Shown here piece after piece: positions 8,560 to 18,818 of a stretch of DNA of 64,000 nt (within the stretch, counting starts at the first letter, position 1; every line of letters starts with the position of its first letter). The position numbers were made by a program, and so were the translations under genes. This DNA is from WHSW01 sp963705955 (lineage in GTDB: Bacteria > Actinomycetota > Thermoleophilia > Solirubrobacterales > 70-9), in contig CAVPLH010000005.1 in NCBI GenBank assembly GCA_963705955.1, positions 124,001 through 188,000 of the forward strand. The letters are read 5' to 3'. The notes beneath the pieces were generated by a model. That model saw nothing but the letters and a program-made list of their open reading frames with translations, had not been told where the DNA came from and made no database searches.

Positions 8560-10079
8560 TCAGAGCCGGTCGATGACCTCCGCCGCGACGCGCTCGCCGG
8601 ACCGCACCGCGCCATCCATGTAACCGGCCCAGTAGTCCGAGGTCTCGGTCCCCGCCCAGTGGATCCGGCCGACCGGCTCTCGCAGCGCCGGGCCGTGGGT
8701 CGCGAGCTGGTTCAGTCCCGGGATTCCGACCGGGCAGCCGCGAGTCCAGGTCTCGTCGCTTCCAGATCGTCTCGATGTAACGCTTCGGGTTCGCGGCCTG
8801 CGGCCCGAAGAACTCGACGTAGTTGTCGATCACGGCCTGACGGCGTCGCCGCTGTGAGAGCTTCGCGAAGCCGCGGGCATCGTCGCCGCCGATGAACCCG
8901 AAGACGACGCCCTTGCTGTCGTCCGGTGGCGAGTCGTCGAAGGTCGCTGAGATCGGCCCGTCCGCGAACAGCACCTGACCGGTGAGGCCGTCGTCGCGCC
9001 AGAACGGCCGCTCGTAGACGCAGGCCGCCTTGGTCAGCGTCCCCTGGGGGTAATGATCGATCAGCTCGACGCGGTCGTCGGGGAGGCTGGGCTCGTAGTC
9101 GATCTTGCGCGGTCAGCACCGGCGGGATCGCGACGATCACCCGCCTCGCCCTGACGTCGACCCGGTCGGAGTAGACGGTCACGGCGCCGCGGCTGCGGAC
9201 GATCCGCCGCACCGGGGAGCCGAGCACGACCGAGCGCCCGAGCTTCCGCGCGAGCCGCTTGCAGATCACCTGCGAACCCCCGTCGAAGCGGAACATCTGC
9301 GCCCCGCCACGGGTGTTGAAGTTGCGCTCGAAGGTGCCCGGGTTTTGCTCGTTGCCCGAGGAGGCGATGTAGAAGAGGACGAAGAGCAGCGAGAGCTCGC
9401 GCGGCTCGGCGCCGAAGATCGGCCGGGTCGCGAGCGGCGCGAGGGCGCGGAACTGCGGCGTCACGGTGTTCTCGTCAATGAACTGCTGCAGCGTCTGGGC
9501 GTCATACGCAGCAGCGTTCGGGGCGTTCCAGGGGGCATCGACAGGGACCTGGGTCGACATCTCATCGAGCCGGAAGACGAACTGGGCGAGGTCGGGGATG
9601 ATCACCGGGTCGGGCGGCGCCGACCCGGTGATTCCCGTATCGCTGAACCGCAGTCGCTGGCCGTTGGCGATGTAGAGGTTTTCGCCCGTGTCGTAGGTGT
9701 CGAACAGCCCGACGTTCATCTTCTCGCCCAGGGCGATGACCCGATCCTGGGTCGGCCCGGTGAAGGTGCCGCCGCGCTCGCTGATCTCGCCGCCGCCGAT
9801 GTCGGCGTTCACCGACCGCCCGCCGACGCGATCGCGAGCCTCGAGGACGATCGTCGAGTGGCCGTTGCGCTCCAGCTCACGGGCGGCGGTCAGCCCCGCG
9901 AAGCCCGCGCCGACGACCACCACGTCGGCGCGCCGGCGCCGTTTGTGCTTCGGGTGGTGGCCCGCGGCCGAGGCTCCGGGCAGGCGGCCGAGCAGCGCTC
10001 CAGCGGACGCGACCGCGCCGCCGGCGAGCAGCCCGCGGCGCGAGATGCCCCGGTCGTCGATGCCGCGTTCGGGCGCCAA
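8560..10079 (-). CDS. Tat-exported flavin monoamine oxidase (two frame breaks)
   Basis: A FAD amine oxidase that oxidises primary amines to aldehydes with release of ammonia and peroxide. The N-terminus carries a twin-arginine signal (SRRGLLAGGAVASAGALLG), so folded enzyme is probably exported. The dinucleotide motif 'VVVVGAGFAGLTAARELE' and 'EARDRVGGRSV' follow. The frame changes near 9107 (after 'RVIVAIPPVL'; continued by 'KIDYEPSLPDD'). It changes again near 8750 (after 'YIETIWKR'; continued by 'CPVGIPGLNQL'). The conserved C-terminal FAD motif 'GRIHWAGTETSDYWAGYMDG' is intact and ends in TGA at 8560. Total length, about 505 aa, matches the family. Conservation on both sides of each break argues for sequence errors, though decay cannot be excluded. 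Start TTG at 10079. Confidence 0.85.
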
Positions 10080-10227
10080 GGCGGCGATGATCTCAGACGC
10101 TGCGGTACGGCTGCGCCGCCGGATCGCTCATCTACGCTGCTCGCGTGGTTCGCCGCAGGATGATCCGCTGAGGCCGGTGGCGTCGGCTCCGATCACGGCG
10201 ACTTCGACGTCGAAGGCGCCGGCGCGC

Positions 10228-10689
10228 TCAGCTGACCTCGAGGATCTCCAGTTGCTTGACGCCGCGCGGCGTCTCGAGCCTGACCAGATCACCCCTGCCC
10301 GCTCCGAGCAGCGCTTTCGCCACCGGGCTCTCGACCGAGACCTTGCCTTGACTCAGGTTGGCCTCGAGCGGGTGGACGACGGTGATCTCGGAGGTCCTCG
10401 CGCCTTCGCGGTAGCTGACCCGCGACCCGATCCCGATCGAGTCGCCCCCCGCCCCCCGCTCCACGGTCGCCGTGGCAAGGTGATGCTCGAGCACCCGGAT
10501 CCTGGCCTCGTTGTGGCCCTGTTCGTCCTTGGCGGCGTGGTACTCGGCGTTCTCCTTCAGGTCGCCGAACTCGCGCGCGCTCTTGATCGCCGCGACGATC
10601 TCGGGCCGGCGCACCTCGCGCCGGTGCTTGAGCTCGGCCTCGGCCTCGGCCTTGCCCTCGGGGCTGATCGCATTCGGAGTCCCGGTCAT
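10228..10689 (-). CDS. greA: Transcription elongation factor GreA
   Basis: About 153 aa from the ATG at 10689. GreA inserts its coiled coil into the RNA polymerase secondary channel and stimulates cleavage of backtracked RNA. The N-terminal coiled-coil has 'AEAELKHRREVRRPEIVAAI' and the family motif 'AREFGDLKENAEYHAAKDEQ', which contains the acidic tip D and E. The C-terminal FKBP-like domain has 'GSRVSYREG', 'VSVESPVAKALLGAGRGD' and 'LEILEV'. A longer frame reaches 10767 but the extra residues are not GreA-like and overlap the divergent alkA promoter region. The 149 bp between greA and the amine oxidase gene holds nothing I can support. Confidence 0.95.
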   Translation of the reverse strand: MTGTPNAISPEGKAEAEAELKHRREVRRPEIVAAIKSAREFGDLKENAEYHAAKDEQGHNEARIRVLEHHLATATVERGAGGDSIGIGSRVSYREGARTSEITVVHPLEANLSQGKVSVESPVAKALLGAGRGDLVRLETPRGVKQLEILEVS

Positions 10690-10720
10690 GACGGCGCAAG
10701 GTAGCGGTCGCCGCGATCGA

Positions 10721-11665
10721 ATGGAGATCGGCTCACGCTTCCGGACGCCCGGCCGTTTCATCGACATGTGCGCCGAGCTCTCCTACCGGGCGCCGTTTCA
10801 GGGCGAGGGTCTGATCGGGTTCCTCGGGTCGCGCGCCGTCCCGGGCGTCGAGGAGGTTCTCGGCGGTGCCTACCGCCGCAGCCTGCGCCTCGCCAACGGC
10901 GCCGGCGTCGTCGAGCTGCGGCCGGCGAACGGCCACGTCGAGGCCCGCTTCGCGCTCGACAGCCCGGCCGACCTGCCGGCGGCAAAGTGCGCGGTCCGCG
11001 GGTTGCTCGACCTCGATCACGACCCCGGTCCGGTCGTCGACGCGCTTGGTGGCGACCCGGTGCTCGGAGGGCTGGTGAGGGCGGCGCCGGGCCGGCGGGT
11101 GCCCGGGCACGTCGATTCGCACGAGCTCGCTGTGCGGGCGGTGCTCGGCCAGCAGGTCTCGCTCGCGGCCGCGGTGACGATCGCAGGGCGGCTCGTCGCG
11201 ACGCGGGGCGAGCGGCTCGCGAGTCCGGTCGGCTCCGTTACCCATCTGTTTCCATCCGCCGCGGCGCTCGCCGGCGCCGACCCCGCGGAGCTGCCGATGC
11301 CGCGCGCCCGCGGCCGGGCGCTGATCGGCCTCTGCGACGCGCTCGCGAACGGGGAGCTGGTTCTGGGCGCCGGGGCCGACCGCGAGCAGGCCCGCGAGCG
11401 GATGCTCGCCCTGCCCGGGGTCGGGCCGTGGACGGCAGGCTACATCGAGATGCGCGCGCTCGGGGACCCCGACGCGTTCATGCCCACCGACCTCGGCCTG
11501 CGGCGCGGACTCGAGCGACTCGGGCACGACGGAAGGCCCCCCGCCGCCTCCGAGCTCGCCGAGCGCTGGCGACCGTATCGCGCCTACGCCCTGCAGTACG
11601 TCTGGGCAGACCTCGCCGGGGTGGAGGCCGCGGCCACGCTTGCAAACACCGACCACGGAGGATGA
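10721..11665 (+). CDS. alkA: DNA-3-methyladenine glycosylase II (AlkA)
   Basis: About 314 aa. Removes alkylated purines from DNA to start base-excision repair. The N-terminal AlkA domain begins with 'LSYRAPFQGEGLIGFLGSRA'. The HhH-GPD domain has 'VRAVLGQQVSLAAAVTIAGR', the helix-hairpin-helix 'LPGVGPWTAGYIEMRALGD' and the catalytic Asp in 'DAFMPTDLGLRRGL' context. ATG at 10721 or at 10766 are both possible starts, and 10766 better matches the usual N-terminus. The ogt start follows one base after the stop, giving an alkylation-repair operon like the Ada regulon of other bacteria. Confidence 0.9.
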   Translation: MEIGSRFRTPGRFIDMCAELSYRAPFQGEGLIGFLGSRAVPGVEEVLGGAYRRSLRLANGAGVVELRPANGHVEARFALDSPADLPAAKCAVRGLLDLDHDPGPVVDALGGDPVLGGLVRAAPGRRVPGHVDSHELAVRAVLGQQVSLAAAVTIAGRLVATRGERLASPVGSVTHLFPSAAALAGADPAELPMPRARGRALIGLCDALANGELVLGAGADREQARERMLALPGVGPWTAGYIEMRALGDPDAFMPTDLGLRRGLERLGHDGRPPAASELAERWRPYRAYALQYVWADLAGVEAAATLANTDHGG

Positions 11666-11666
11666 G

Positions 11667-12168
11667 ATGACCACCCTGACCCAGCCGATGATCTACACGA
11701 CGTTCGAGAGCCCGGTCGGCGAGCTGCTGCTCGTCGGCGACGGGGAGGCGCTCTGCGGCCTTCACATGCAGGACGGGCGCCGTCCGATCGCGGTCGGCGC
11801 CGCCTGGGAAGCGCGACGAGGCACCGTTCGCCGCCGCCCGCGTGCAGCTCGACGAGTACTTCGCCGGCGATCGCCGCGAGTTCGACCTGCCGCTGGTGCC
11901 GCTCGGCTCGGAGTTCCAGCGCCGCGTCTGGGACGGACTGCTCGAGATCCCGTACGGAGAGACGATCAGCTACGGCGAGCTCGCCCGGGAGATCGGCCGG
12001 CCCGCGGCCGCCCGCGCGGTGGGGATGGCCAACGGCCAGAATCCGATCTCGATCGTGATCCCGTGTCACCGGGTGATCGGTGCCGACGGCGCCCTGACCG
12101 GCTACGCGGGCGGGGTCGAGCGCAAGCGGCTGCTGCTCGAGCACGAGTCGGCGACCCTCGCGGGGTGA
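11667..12168 (+). CDS. ogt: Methylated-DNA--protein-cysteine methyltransferase (frame break near 11808)
   Basis: Suicide repair protein that transfers methyl groups from O6-methylguanine to its own cysteine. The C-terminal domain is complete with 'FQRRVWDGLLEIPYGETISY', the active-site 'IPCHRVIGADGALTGYAGG' and 'KRLLLEHE'. The N-terminal part (MTTLTQPMIYTTFESPVGEL) is in a different frame from the C-terminal part. One extra G in the TGGGAAG stretch near 11808 restores 'KRDEAPFAAARVQLDEYFAG'. I regard this as a probable base-calling error. The start ATG overlaps the region of the alkA stop, with GGAGG 6 nt upstream. Confidence 0.88.
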
Positions 12169-12234
12169 CCGTCGCCGCCCGGGGGTGGATCGCCGGGGCG
12201 GCGACGCGAGCCGTCCCGGCTACCCTCTCGGGCG

Positions 12235-14185
12235 ATGAGCGCGCGGAGGCGCAGACGGCGTCGCGAGCAAAACGGCGGCTCGGCCGGAAAGAAGGTCCTC
12301 GTCGGCCTCGCGGCCGTCGTCACCTGCGTCGCGATCGCGGCCGGCGCCGGCGCGCTGTGGGTCCTCGACGTCGCCGCGAGCGCACCGTCGATCGACACGC
12401 TGAAGCCCGCCGACAGCGGCGCCAACTCGGAGGTCTTCGCGGCGGACGGCACCAGCCTCGGCTACGTCCAGGCCGATGTCCTGCGGACTCCGGTGCCGCT
12501 GAAGGAGATCCCGAACCGGCTCCAGAGCGCGACGATCGCGATCGAGGACGAGAACTTCTATGACCACTCGGGGGTCGACTACGGGGCGATCCTGCGCGCC
12601 GGGATCGAGAACTTCGAGGCCGGCGAGGTCAAGCAGGGGGCCTCGACGATCACCCAGCAGCTGGTCCGCAACCTCTACATCAACAACCCCGAGGACACGC
12701 TGAAGCGCAAGATCATCGAGGCGAAGATGGCGATGCAGTACGAGGACGAGTACTCGAAGCGCCAGATCCTGAACGAGTACCTGAACACCGCCGCTTACGG
12801 CACCAACGACGGCAAGACGGCGGTCGGGGTCCAGGCCGCATCCGAGGTCTTCTTCGACAAGCCCGTCTCCGAGATCAACCTGAACGAGGCCGCGCTGCTC
12901 GCCGGCCTGCCGCAGGCGCCGACCGACTACAACCCGTTCACCAACGCCGAGGCGGCCAAGCATCGCCGCAACCAGGTGCTCGCCGCGATGGCCGACCAGG
13001 GCTACATCAGCGATGCGACCTATGTGAAGGCGCAGCAAGCAGGGGCTCGGGCTGAAGCGCGGATTCAAGTACGAGTCGCGCACCCAGCAGTACTTCTTCG
13101 ACTTCGTCCAGCAGGAGCTGATCGACAAGTACGGGGTCAGCAAGGTGCGCGAGGGCGGGCTCAAGGTCTACACGACGCTCGACCCGGGCCTGCAGGCGCT
13201 TGCAGAGCGCTCGATCGCCGCTCACCCCGTCTCCGGGGCCGCGGAGGCGCTCGTCTCCACCGACGTCGACACCGGTGAGATCAAGGCGATGGCGTCGTCG
13301 GAGTCCTACGAGGACAGCCAGTTCAACCTCGCCGCCCAGGGAAGGCGCCAGCCGGGGTCGTCGTTCAAGCCCTACGCGCTGACCGCGGCGGTCGCTCAGG
13401 GGGTCGATCCGGACTCGACCTACTACCCGGCGCCGTCGACGATCAGCATCCCGCAGGGCCTCGGCGCCGCGCCGTGGACCGTCTCCGGCGGCGCCGGCGG
13501 CTCGATCAGCCTCCGGGATGCGACCGCGAACTCGGTCAACACGGTCTACGCGCAGCTGGTCACGGACATCGGCCCGGACGCGATGGACGAGATGGCGAAG
13601 AAGATGGGCGTCAGCAGCCCGCTGTCGGGGTTCCCCGCGGACGTCCTCGGAGCGAGCGACGTCACCGTCCTCGACCAGTCGAACGGCTTCGCGACGATCG
13701 CCAACGGGGGGGTCCACCACGACCCGACCGCGGTCGACAAGGTCGTCTTTCCCGACGGCCGCGTCGACGAGCCCGACAACCCCGAGGGCGACCGCGTCGT
13801 CTCCGACGGGGTCGCGTACACGGTCGCCGACGTGATGACCGGGACGCTCGACTACGGCACCGCTGCCTGCTGCGACATCCAGTGCCCGGCAGCCGGCAAG
13901 ACCGGGACCACCGAGGAGCAGGCCGACGCCTGGTTCGTCGGCTACACGCCGCACATCTCGACCGCGGTCTGGGTCGGCAACCCCGATTCCCGCATCCCGA
14001 TGCCCGGCTACGGCGCCGATCTCGCGGCGCCGATCTGGCACGACTACATGACCGTCGCGGCGGCGCAGCCGTGCGACGACTTCCCGGCGCCGCAGGACCC
14101 GGCCCAGCTCTCGAGCTACTCCGGCGCGCACACGGTCTCGTCCGGCTCGAGCCGCAAGTCGGTGCCGGACACCACCTACCCCTAG
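12235..14185 (+). CDS. Class A penicillin-binding protein (frame break near 13044)
   Basis: Bifunctional peptidoglycan synthase, about 650 aa. A basic cytoplasmic N-terminus and one transmembrane segment (VLVGLAAVVTCVAIAAGAGA) precede the GT51 glycosyltransferase domain with 'IAIEDENFYDHSGVDYGAI' and 'GASTITQQLVRNLY'. The transpeptidase domain has the nucleophile motif 'GSSFKPY', the second motif 'SVN' and 'GKTGTTEEQADAWFVGYTP'. One extra G in AGGGGC near 13044 breaks the linker, and removing it restores 'GLGLKRGFKYESR'. The start at 12235 lies 66 bp after ogt. A paralogue with the same layout is at 24720. The 30 bp before the convergent dehydrogenase gene holds no other feature. Confidence 0.9.
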
Positions 14186-14215
14186 TCACCGCAGCCGGCT
14201 CCGAACCGACGCCGC

Positions 14216-17137
14216 TCAGCCTCGGGTCCGCTCCTCGAGCGCGAACGCGAACGACTCGTAGGCGAGGCCGGTCCCCTGCTGGAGGCCGATCTCGCAGGTG
14301 CGGTTGGAGCAGATCGCGACGTCGAAGCTGCGGCCCGCGATCTCTGCCGCCTGGTCGGCGGTCGCAGCCGACGCCAGCTCCGGGTGCAGCAGGCCGCGGT
14401 CGCCGGCGAAGCCGCAGCAGGTCGCGGTGACCGGGACGGTGACCCGGTCGGCGAGCGCGCCGGCGATCGCCGCGAGGTCGGAATCGACCTCGAGATGGCG
14501 GGTCGCGCATGGCGGGTGTACGACCGCCGAGCCCAGCTTCCGGCTCACCGAGAGCCGTGGCAGCAGCCGCCTCGCCGCCCAGCTCACCGAATCGACGATC
14601 TCGAGCTTCGCGTGCCGCTCGACGTTGACCTCGCTCAACAGCCCGACCGCCTCGGTGGCGAGCCCGAGCGTGCACGAGCTCGCGTCGCAGACGATCGGCA
14701 GCCGTCCGCCGTCCGTCCAGCGCCACAAGGCGTCGACGGTGTGGTTTGCCATCCGCCGGGCTCCGGCGGCGTAGCCCTTCGACGTCCACGGGGTCGCGCA
14801 GCAGTGGCCGCCGACGTCCGGCGGGATCCAGAGCGCGAGCCCCGCTCGCTCGGAGACCGTCACCAGCGCCTCCGCGAGGCTCGGGCCGCCCGTTCGGACG
14901 CCGTTGCGCGCGCGGCCGAAGATCCGGTTCACGCAGGCCGGCAGGTAGACGGCCGCGGCGCCCTCGCGCCGCGTCGTCGGCAGCCGCGGCGGCGCAGGCG
15001 GCGGCATGTTCGCCGGCCACTCCGGAGCCAGGTCGCTGCTCAGCGCCCGCCGCGTCGCGCGGCTCGCAGCCCGGACGGCCCTGCCGAGCCCGGGGCGAGC
15101 GCCGACGGCGAGCCCACGGCGAGTCGCGGCCTCGACCGCCGCCCAGCGATCCGCGAGCCGCAACGCGACCCGCTCGGCCCGCGCGCTGTGCTGGTCGGCG
15201 CGCAGCCGCTTGACCAGCTTCCCGGTGTCGATCCCGACCGGGCAGGCGAGCATGCAGGTCCCGTCGGCGGCGCAGGTCTCGATCGCGTCGTACTCGAACT
15301 CCTCCATGAGTGCCCGCAGGACCGGCGATCCCTTCGCCTGGCGGGCCATCTCGCGGCGCAGGACTATGCGCTGGCGGGGTGTCGTGGTCAGATCCCGACT
15401 CGGGCAGACGGGCTCGCAGAACCCGCACTCGACGCAACTCGTCGCCTCCTCCTCGATCTCGGGCGTCGTCTTCAGGTTCTTCAGATGGACACGGGGGTCG
15501 TCGCTGAAGATCACGCCCGGGGCGAGCACGCCGTCGGGATCGGCGAGCCGCTTCACCCTCCGCATCAGGCCGGTCGCCTTCGGCCCCCACTCGCGCTCGA
15601 CGAACGGCGCCATGTTGACGCCGGTGCCGTGCTCGGCTTTCAGCGAGCCGTCGTACTTGTCGACGACGAGCTCGATCAGCCCTTCCATGAATCCGTCGTA
15701 TCGGACCAGGTCATCCGGCTTGGAGAAGTCGGGGGTGAGCATGAAGTGCAGGTTCCCGACCGAGGCGTGGCCGGCGACTCCGGTCAGGAAGCCGTGCTCG
15801 GCCAGCAGCCCCTGGAGATCCTTGGCCATCTCGGCGAACCTCGAGGCGGGTACGCAGACGTCCTCGACGATCAGCGCGGTTCCCGGTGCGCGCATCTTGC
15901 CGACCAGCCCGTGCATCCCCTCGCGAACCTGCCAGTAGAGCTCGATCGTCTCCGGATCGCGATGAAACTCGGGCCTCCGAATCAGGTCGCCGGCCGAGAG
16001 CAGCTTCGTGGCGCGCCGCTCTGCGGCGTCGAGCCCGGCCTCGTCGTCGGCGCCGAACTCGACCAGCAGCGCCGCCGAGTACGGGTCGAGGTCGCGCCAG
16101 CTCTTCGGCGTCCCGCGGATGTTGTGGCTGGCGACGATCAGCGCCGGCGCGACCATCAGCTCGACCGCCCGGGCGCCGGCGGCGACGAAGTCGGCGACCG
16201 GGGCGATCGCCGCGTCGATGCTCGGGAAGTGAAGCCAGGAGACCGTTGTCCGGTTCGGCTGTGGCACGGTCTCGAACACGGCCTCGGCGATGAACGCCAG
16301 GGTCCCCTCCGAGCCGACGACGAGGCGCCGGAAGATCTCCAGCGGCGTCTCGGCGTCGAGGAAGGCGCAGAGGCGGTAGCCGGTCGTGTTCTTGATCTCG
16401 AACTTGCGCCGGATCCGCTCGCCGAGCTCGGCGTCGGCGAGGATCTCGGCGCGAATCTCGATCAGGCCGTGGGCGAGCCGTGGCTCGAGCGCCGCGAAGC
16501 GCTGCTCGGCGCCCGGCTTCGCGGTGTCGATCACCGCCCCGGACGGGGTCACGAGGGTCATCGAGGCGACCGTGTTGTAGGAGTCGTGGGTGACACCGCA
16601 GCGCATCCCGCCCGAGTTGTTGGCGATCACCCCGCCGACGCAGGCGATGTCGGTCGAGGCGGGATCGGGGCCGAGCTTGCGGCCGAGCGGGGCGAGGATG
16701 CGGTTGGCGTGCCCGAGCACCGTCCCCGGCCCCAACCGGGCGCGGGCGCCGTCGGCCTCGATCGCGACGCCGCGAAAGTGCCGACGGACGTCGACGAGGA
16801 TGCCGTCGCACTGGGCCTGGCCGTTGAGGCTGGTGCCGCCGGCGCGGAAGGTCACCGGCGTCGCGGTGCGGCGCCCGTAGGCGATCACCTTGGCGACGTC
16901 GCCGGGGCCGCGGGCCATCACCACGGCGCGTGGAAAGAGGCGATAGGGGCTCGCATCGGAGGCGTAGCGGACGATGTCGCTGGCCCGGGTCAGCACCCGG
17001 TCGGCGCCGAGCAGCGCCTCGAGCTCGCCCCGCAGCGGCTGCGGCGTGCCTCCCGCGACCCAAGCCGGGGCCGCATCGGCGCTCGCTACCCGCGTCTGCG
17101 GCGCGATCCTCTCGACCTTCGGCTCAAGCAGCGCCAT
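14216..17137 (-). CDS. Fused FAD-linked oxidase / Fe-S oxidoreductase (2-hydroxyacid dehydrogenase)
   Basis: 973 aa, three functional parts. The N-terminal FAD_binding_4 (VAO-type) domain has 'TFRAGGTSLNGQAQ', 'GPDPASTDIACVGGVIANNS' and 'VVGSEGTLAFIAEAVFETVP'. The FAD-oxidase C-terminal domain ends near residue 550 with 'KAEHGTGVNMAPF' and 'LADPDGVLAPG'. Two 4Fe-4S motifs follow at about 565 ('CVECGFCEPVCPS') and 625 ('CAADGTCMLACPVG'), then a CCG-type domain with 'GHCCATPW' and 'TATCCGFAGDRG'. This layout is that of YdiJ/D-2-hydroxyglutarate or D-lactate dehydrogenases, which pass electrons to a quinone or other carrier. The gene lies 15 bp downstream of the TPP decarboxylase gene, so a 2-hydroxyacid to 2-oxoacid to aldehyde route is a reasonable inference. 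The true substrate is unknown. Confidence 0.88.
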   Translation of the reverse strand: MALLEPKVERIAPQTRVASADAAPAWVAGGTPQPLRGELEALLGADRVLTRASDIVRYASDASPYRLFPRAVVMARGPGDVAKVIAYGRRTATPVTFRAGGTSLNGQAQCDGILVDVRRHFRGVAIEADGARARLGPGTVLGHANRILAPLGRKLGPDPASTDIACVGGVIANNSGGMRCGVTHDSYNTVASMTLVTPSGAVIDTAKPGAEQRFAALEPRLAHGLIEIRAEILADAELGERIRRKFEIKNTTGYRLCAFLDAETPLEIFRRLVVGSEGTLAFIAEAVFETVPQPNRTTVSWLHFPSIDAAIAPVADFVAAGARAVELMVAPALIVASHNIRGTPKSWRDLDPYSAALLVEFGADDEAGLDAAERRATKLLSAGDLIRRPEFHRDPETIELYWQVREGMHGLVGKMRAPGTALIVEDVCVPASRFAEMAKDLQGLLAEHGFLTGVAGHASVGNLHFMLTPDFSKPDDLVRYDGFMEGLIELVVDKYDGSLKAEHGTGVNMAPFVEREWGPKATGLMRRVKRLADPDGVLAPGVIFSDDPRVHLKNLKTTPEIEEEATSCVECGFCEPVCPSRDLTTTPRQRIVLRREMARQAKGSPVLRALMEEFEYDAIETCAADGTCMLACPVGIDTGKLVKRLRADQHSARAERVALRLADRWAAVEAATRRGLAVGARPGLGRAVRAASRATRRALSSDLAPEWPANMPPPAPPRLPTTRREGAAAVYLPACVNRIFGRARNGVRTGGPSLAEALVTVSERAGLALWIPPDVGGHCCATPWTSKGYAAGARRMANHTVDALWRWTDGGRLPIVCDASSCTLGLATEAVGLLSEVNVERHAKLEIVDSVSWAARRLLPRLSVSRKLGSAVVHPPCATRHLEVDSDLAAIAGALADRVTVPVTATCCGFAGDRGLLHPELASAATADQAAEIAGRSFDVAICSNRTCEIGLQQGTGLAYESFAFALEERTRG

Positions 17138-17152
17138 CCGCAGCCCCGAGCT

Positions 17153-18751
17153 CTAGAACAGCCACATGCCCGGCGCGACGCCGACCTCGACCAGCTCGGG
17201 ACGGTCGGCGGCGATCGCCCCGGCCAGCGCCTCGCGCAGCTCGTCGGCGGTGTTCGCGCGCACGGAGCCGATCCCGTACGCCCTGGCGACCGACGCAGTG
17301 TCGAGATCGGGCAGGTCGAGCCCCGGCGCGCCCTCGACCCCCTCGATCGCCGAGAACCACTTGAGGATCGCGTACTCGCTGTTTCGCATCACCAGGAAGG
17401 TGACCGGAACGTTGTAGGCGGCGGCGCTCCAGAACGCGGTCACGGCGTATTGCACCGAGCCCTCGCCGACCACGCAGACCACCGGCCGGTCGGGCTCGGC
17501 GAGCTGCACCCCGACCGCCGCCGCAAGCCCGAAGCCGAGTCCGCCGCCGGCGCCGAAGTAGTAGCTGCCGGGCCTCGAGAGCCGCAGCTGGTTTCGAAGC
17601 GCCAGGGTCGAGGACGGGGACTCGAGGACGACGATCCCGTCGTCGGGAAATGCCGCGCGCAGGGCGTGCATCGCCGCGGTGCCCGTGATCGGATCCTGCT
17701 CGGGACCGCCGGTCGGCTCGGGAAGCGACTCGCCCGGGTCGCGGTCGGACTCGCCGACCGATTCGAGCAAGAGCTCGAGCGTGAGCTTGACGTCGGCGAC
17801 GATCGCGTCGCCCATCGGCGCCCGCGCCGCCTCATCGGGGTCTGAGGTGATCTCGACCAGCGCGGCGCCCTCGGGCAGCAGCGGGCCGGGGATGTTCGGG
17901 TAATAGGGGAAGACCGAGGCGCCGACGACGAGGATCAGGTCGTGCCCGGCCAGGGTCTCGGAGACCGGTCCGATCGCCGGCGGCAACACCCCCCGGAAGT
18001 TCGGATGACCCTCCGGGAAGCCGATCCGTCCCCCGCCGGTCGCGGGGATCGCGAACACCGGCAGGCGCTGGCGCTCGGCCAGGGCCACCGCAACGTCCCA
18101 GGCGCCGCCGGCGTCGACGTCGGGACCGGCGACCATCACCGGGTTCCCCGCCCGCTCGAGCCGGCGAGCGAGATCGGCGACCGCCTCCGGGTCACCGGCG
18201 GCGCGGCCCGTGGTCTTGCGCTCGATCGCGGCACGGGCGTCGTCGTCGTCGACCTCGGCGTCCCAGTCGTCCATCGGGATCGAGACGAACGTCGGCCCCC
18301 TCGGCGGCAGTGTCGCCAGGTGCGTCGCCCGGGCGAGCGCGTGTGGCACGTCCTCGGCCCGCGGCGGCTCGTGGCTCCACTTGACGAGCGGATGCGGCAT
18401 CCGGGTCGCGTCGCGGTTGGTGAGGTTCGCCTGCAGCGAGATCAGCGAGCGGACCTGGTTGCCGGCGGTGATCACGAGCGGCGAGTGATTCGCCTGGGCG
18501 TTGAAGATCGCGCCCATCGCGTTGCCGACCCCGGGCGCCGTGTGCAGGTTGACCAGCGCCGGGGCGCCGCTCGCCTGGGCGTAGCCGTCGGCCATGCCGA
18601 CGACCACCGCCTCCTGGAGCCCGAGGACGTAGGTGAAGTCGTCGGGATAGTCCTTCAACATCGGCAACTCGGTCGAGCCGGGGTTGCCGAACATCGTCGT
18701 CATCCCGTGGGCGCGGAAGACGTCGAAGGAGGCGTCGCGGACGCTGGTCAC
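17153..18751 (-). CDS. mdlC: Benzoylformate decarboxylase-like TPP enzyme
   Basis: 532 aa from GTG at 18751. With this start the catalytic residues fall at the numbers of Pseudomonas putida MdlC: Ser26 in 'GNPGSTELPML', Glu47 in 'LQEAVVVGMADGY' and His70 in 'NLHTAPGVGNAMG'. A third match is the His in 'EGHPNFRGVLPPAI'. The TPP-binding motif reads 'GEGSVQYAVTAFWSAAAYN' in place of the usual GDG...N, so the metal-binding Asp and Asn are Glu and Gln. Benzoylformate decarboxylase makes benzaldehyde and CO2 in mandelate degradation. Close neighbours in the family act on other 2-oxoacids, so substrate is inferred. An inverted repeat lies upstream at 18819. Confidence 0.85.
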   Translation of the reverse strand: MTSVRDASFDVFRAHGMTTMFGNPGSTELPMLKDYPDDFTYVLGLQEAVVVGMADGYAQASGAPALVNLHTAPGVGNAMGAIFNAQANHSPLVITAGNQVRSLISLQANLTNRDATRMPHPLVKWSHEPPRAEDVPHALARATHLATLPPRGPTFVSIPMDDWDAEVDDDDARAAIERKTTGRAAGDPEAVADLARRLERAGNPVMVAGPDVDAGGAWDVAVALAERQRLPVFAIPATGGGRIGFPEGHPNFRGVLPPAIGPVSETLAGHDLILVVGASVFPYYPNIPGPLLPEGAALVEITSDPDEAARAPMGDAIVADVKLTLELLLESVGESDRDPGESLPEPTGGPEQDPITGTAAMHALRAAFPDDGIVVLESPSSTLALRNQLRLSRPGSYYFGAGGGLGFGLAAAVGVQLAEPDRPVVCVVGEGSVQYAVTAFWSAAAYNVPVTFLVMRNSEYAILKWFSAIEGVEGAPGLDLPDLDTASVARAYGIGSVRANTADELREALAGAIAADRPELVEVGVAPGMWLF

Positions 18752-18818
18752 CAGCCTGACTCTATGCCCCCGTCCGGCCCGCCGCGGCGCCGCGTCGCGG
18801 CTTCCCTCCCGGCGCACG

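Noticed and set aside
14384..17845. A 1153-codon open frame on the plus strand.
   Set aside because: It is antisense to the FAD/Fe-S dehydrogenase and TPP enzyme, is Arg/Gly/Asp-rich with no domain, and reflects high GC codon use of the real genes.
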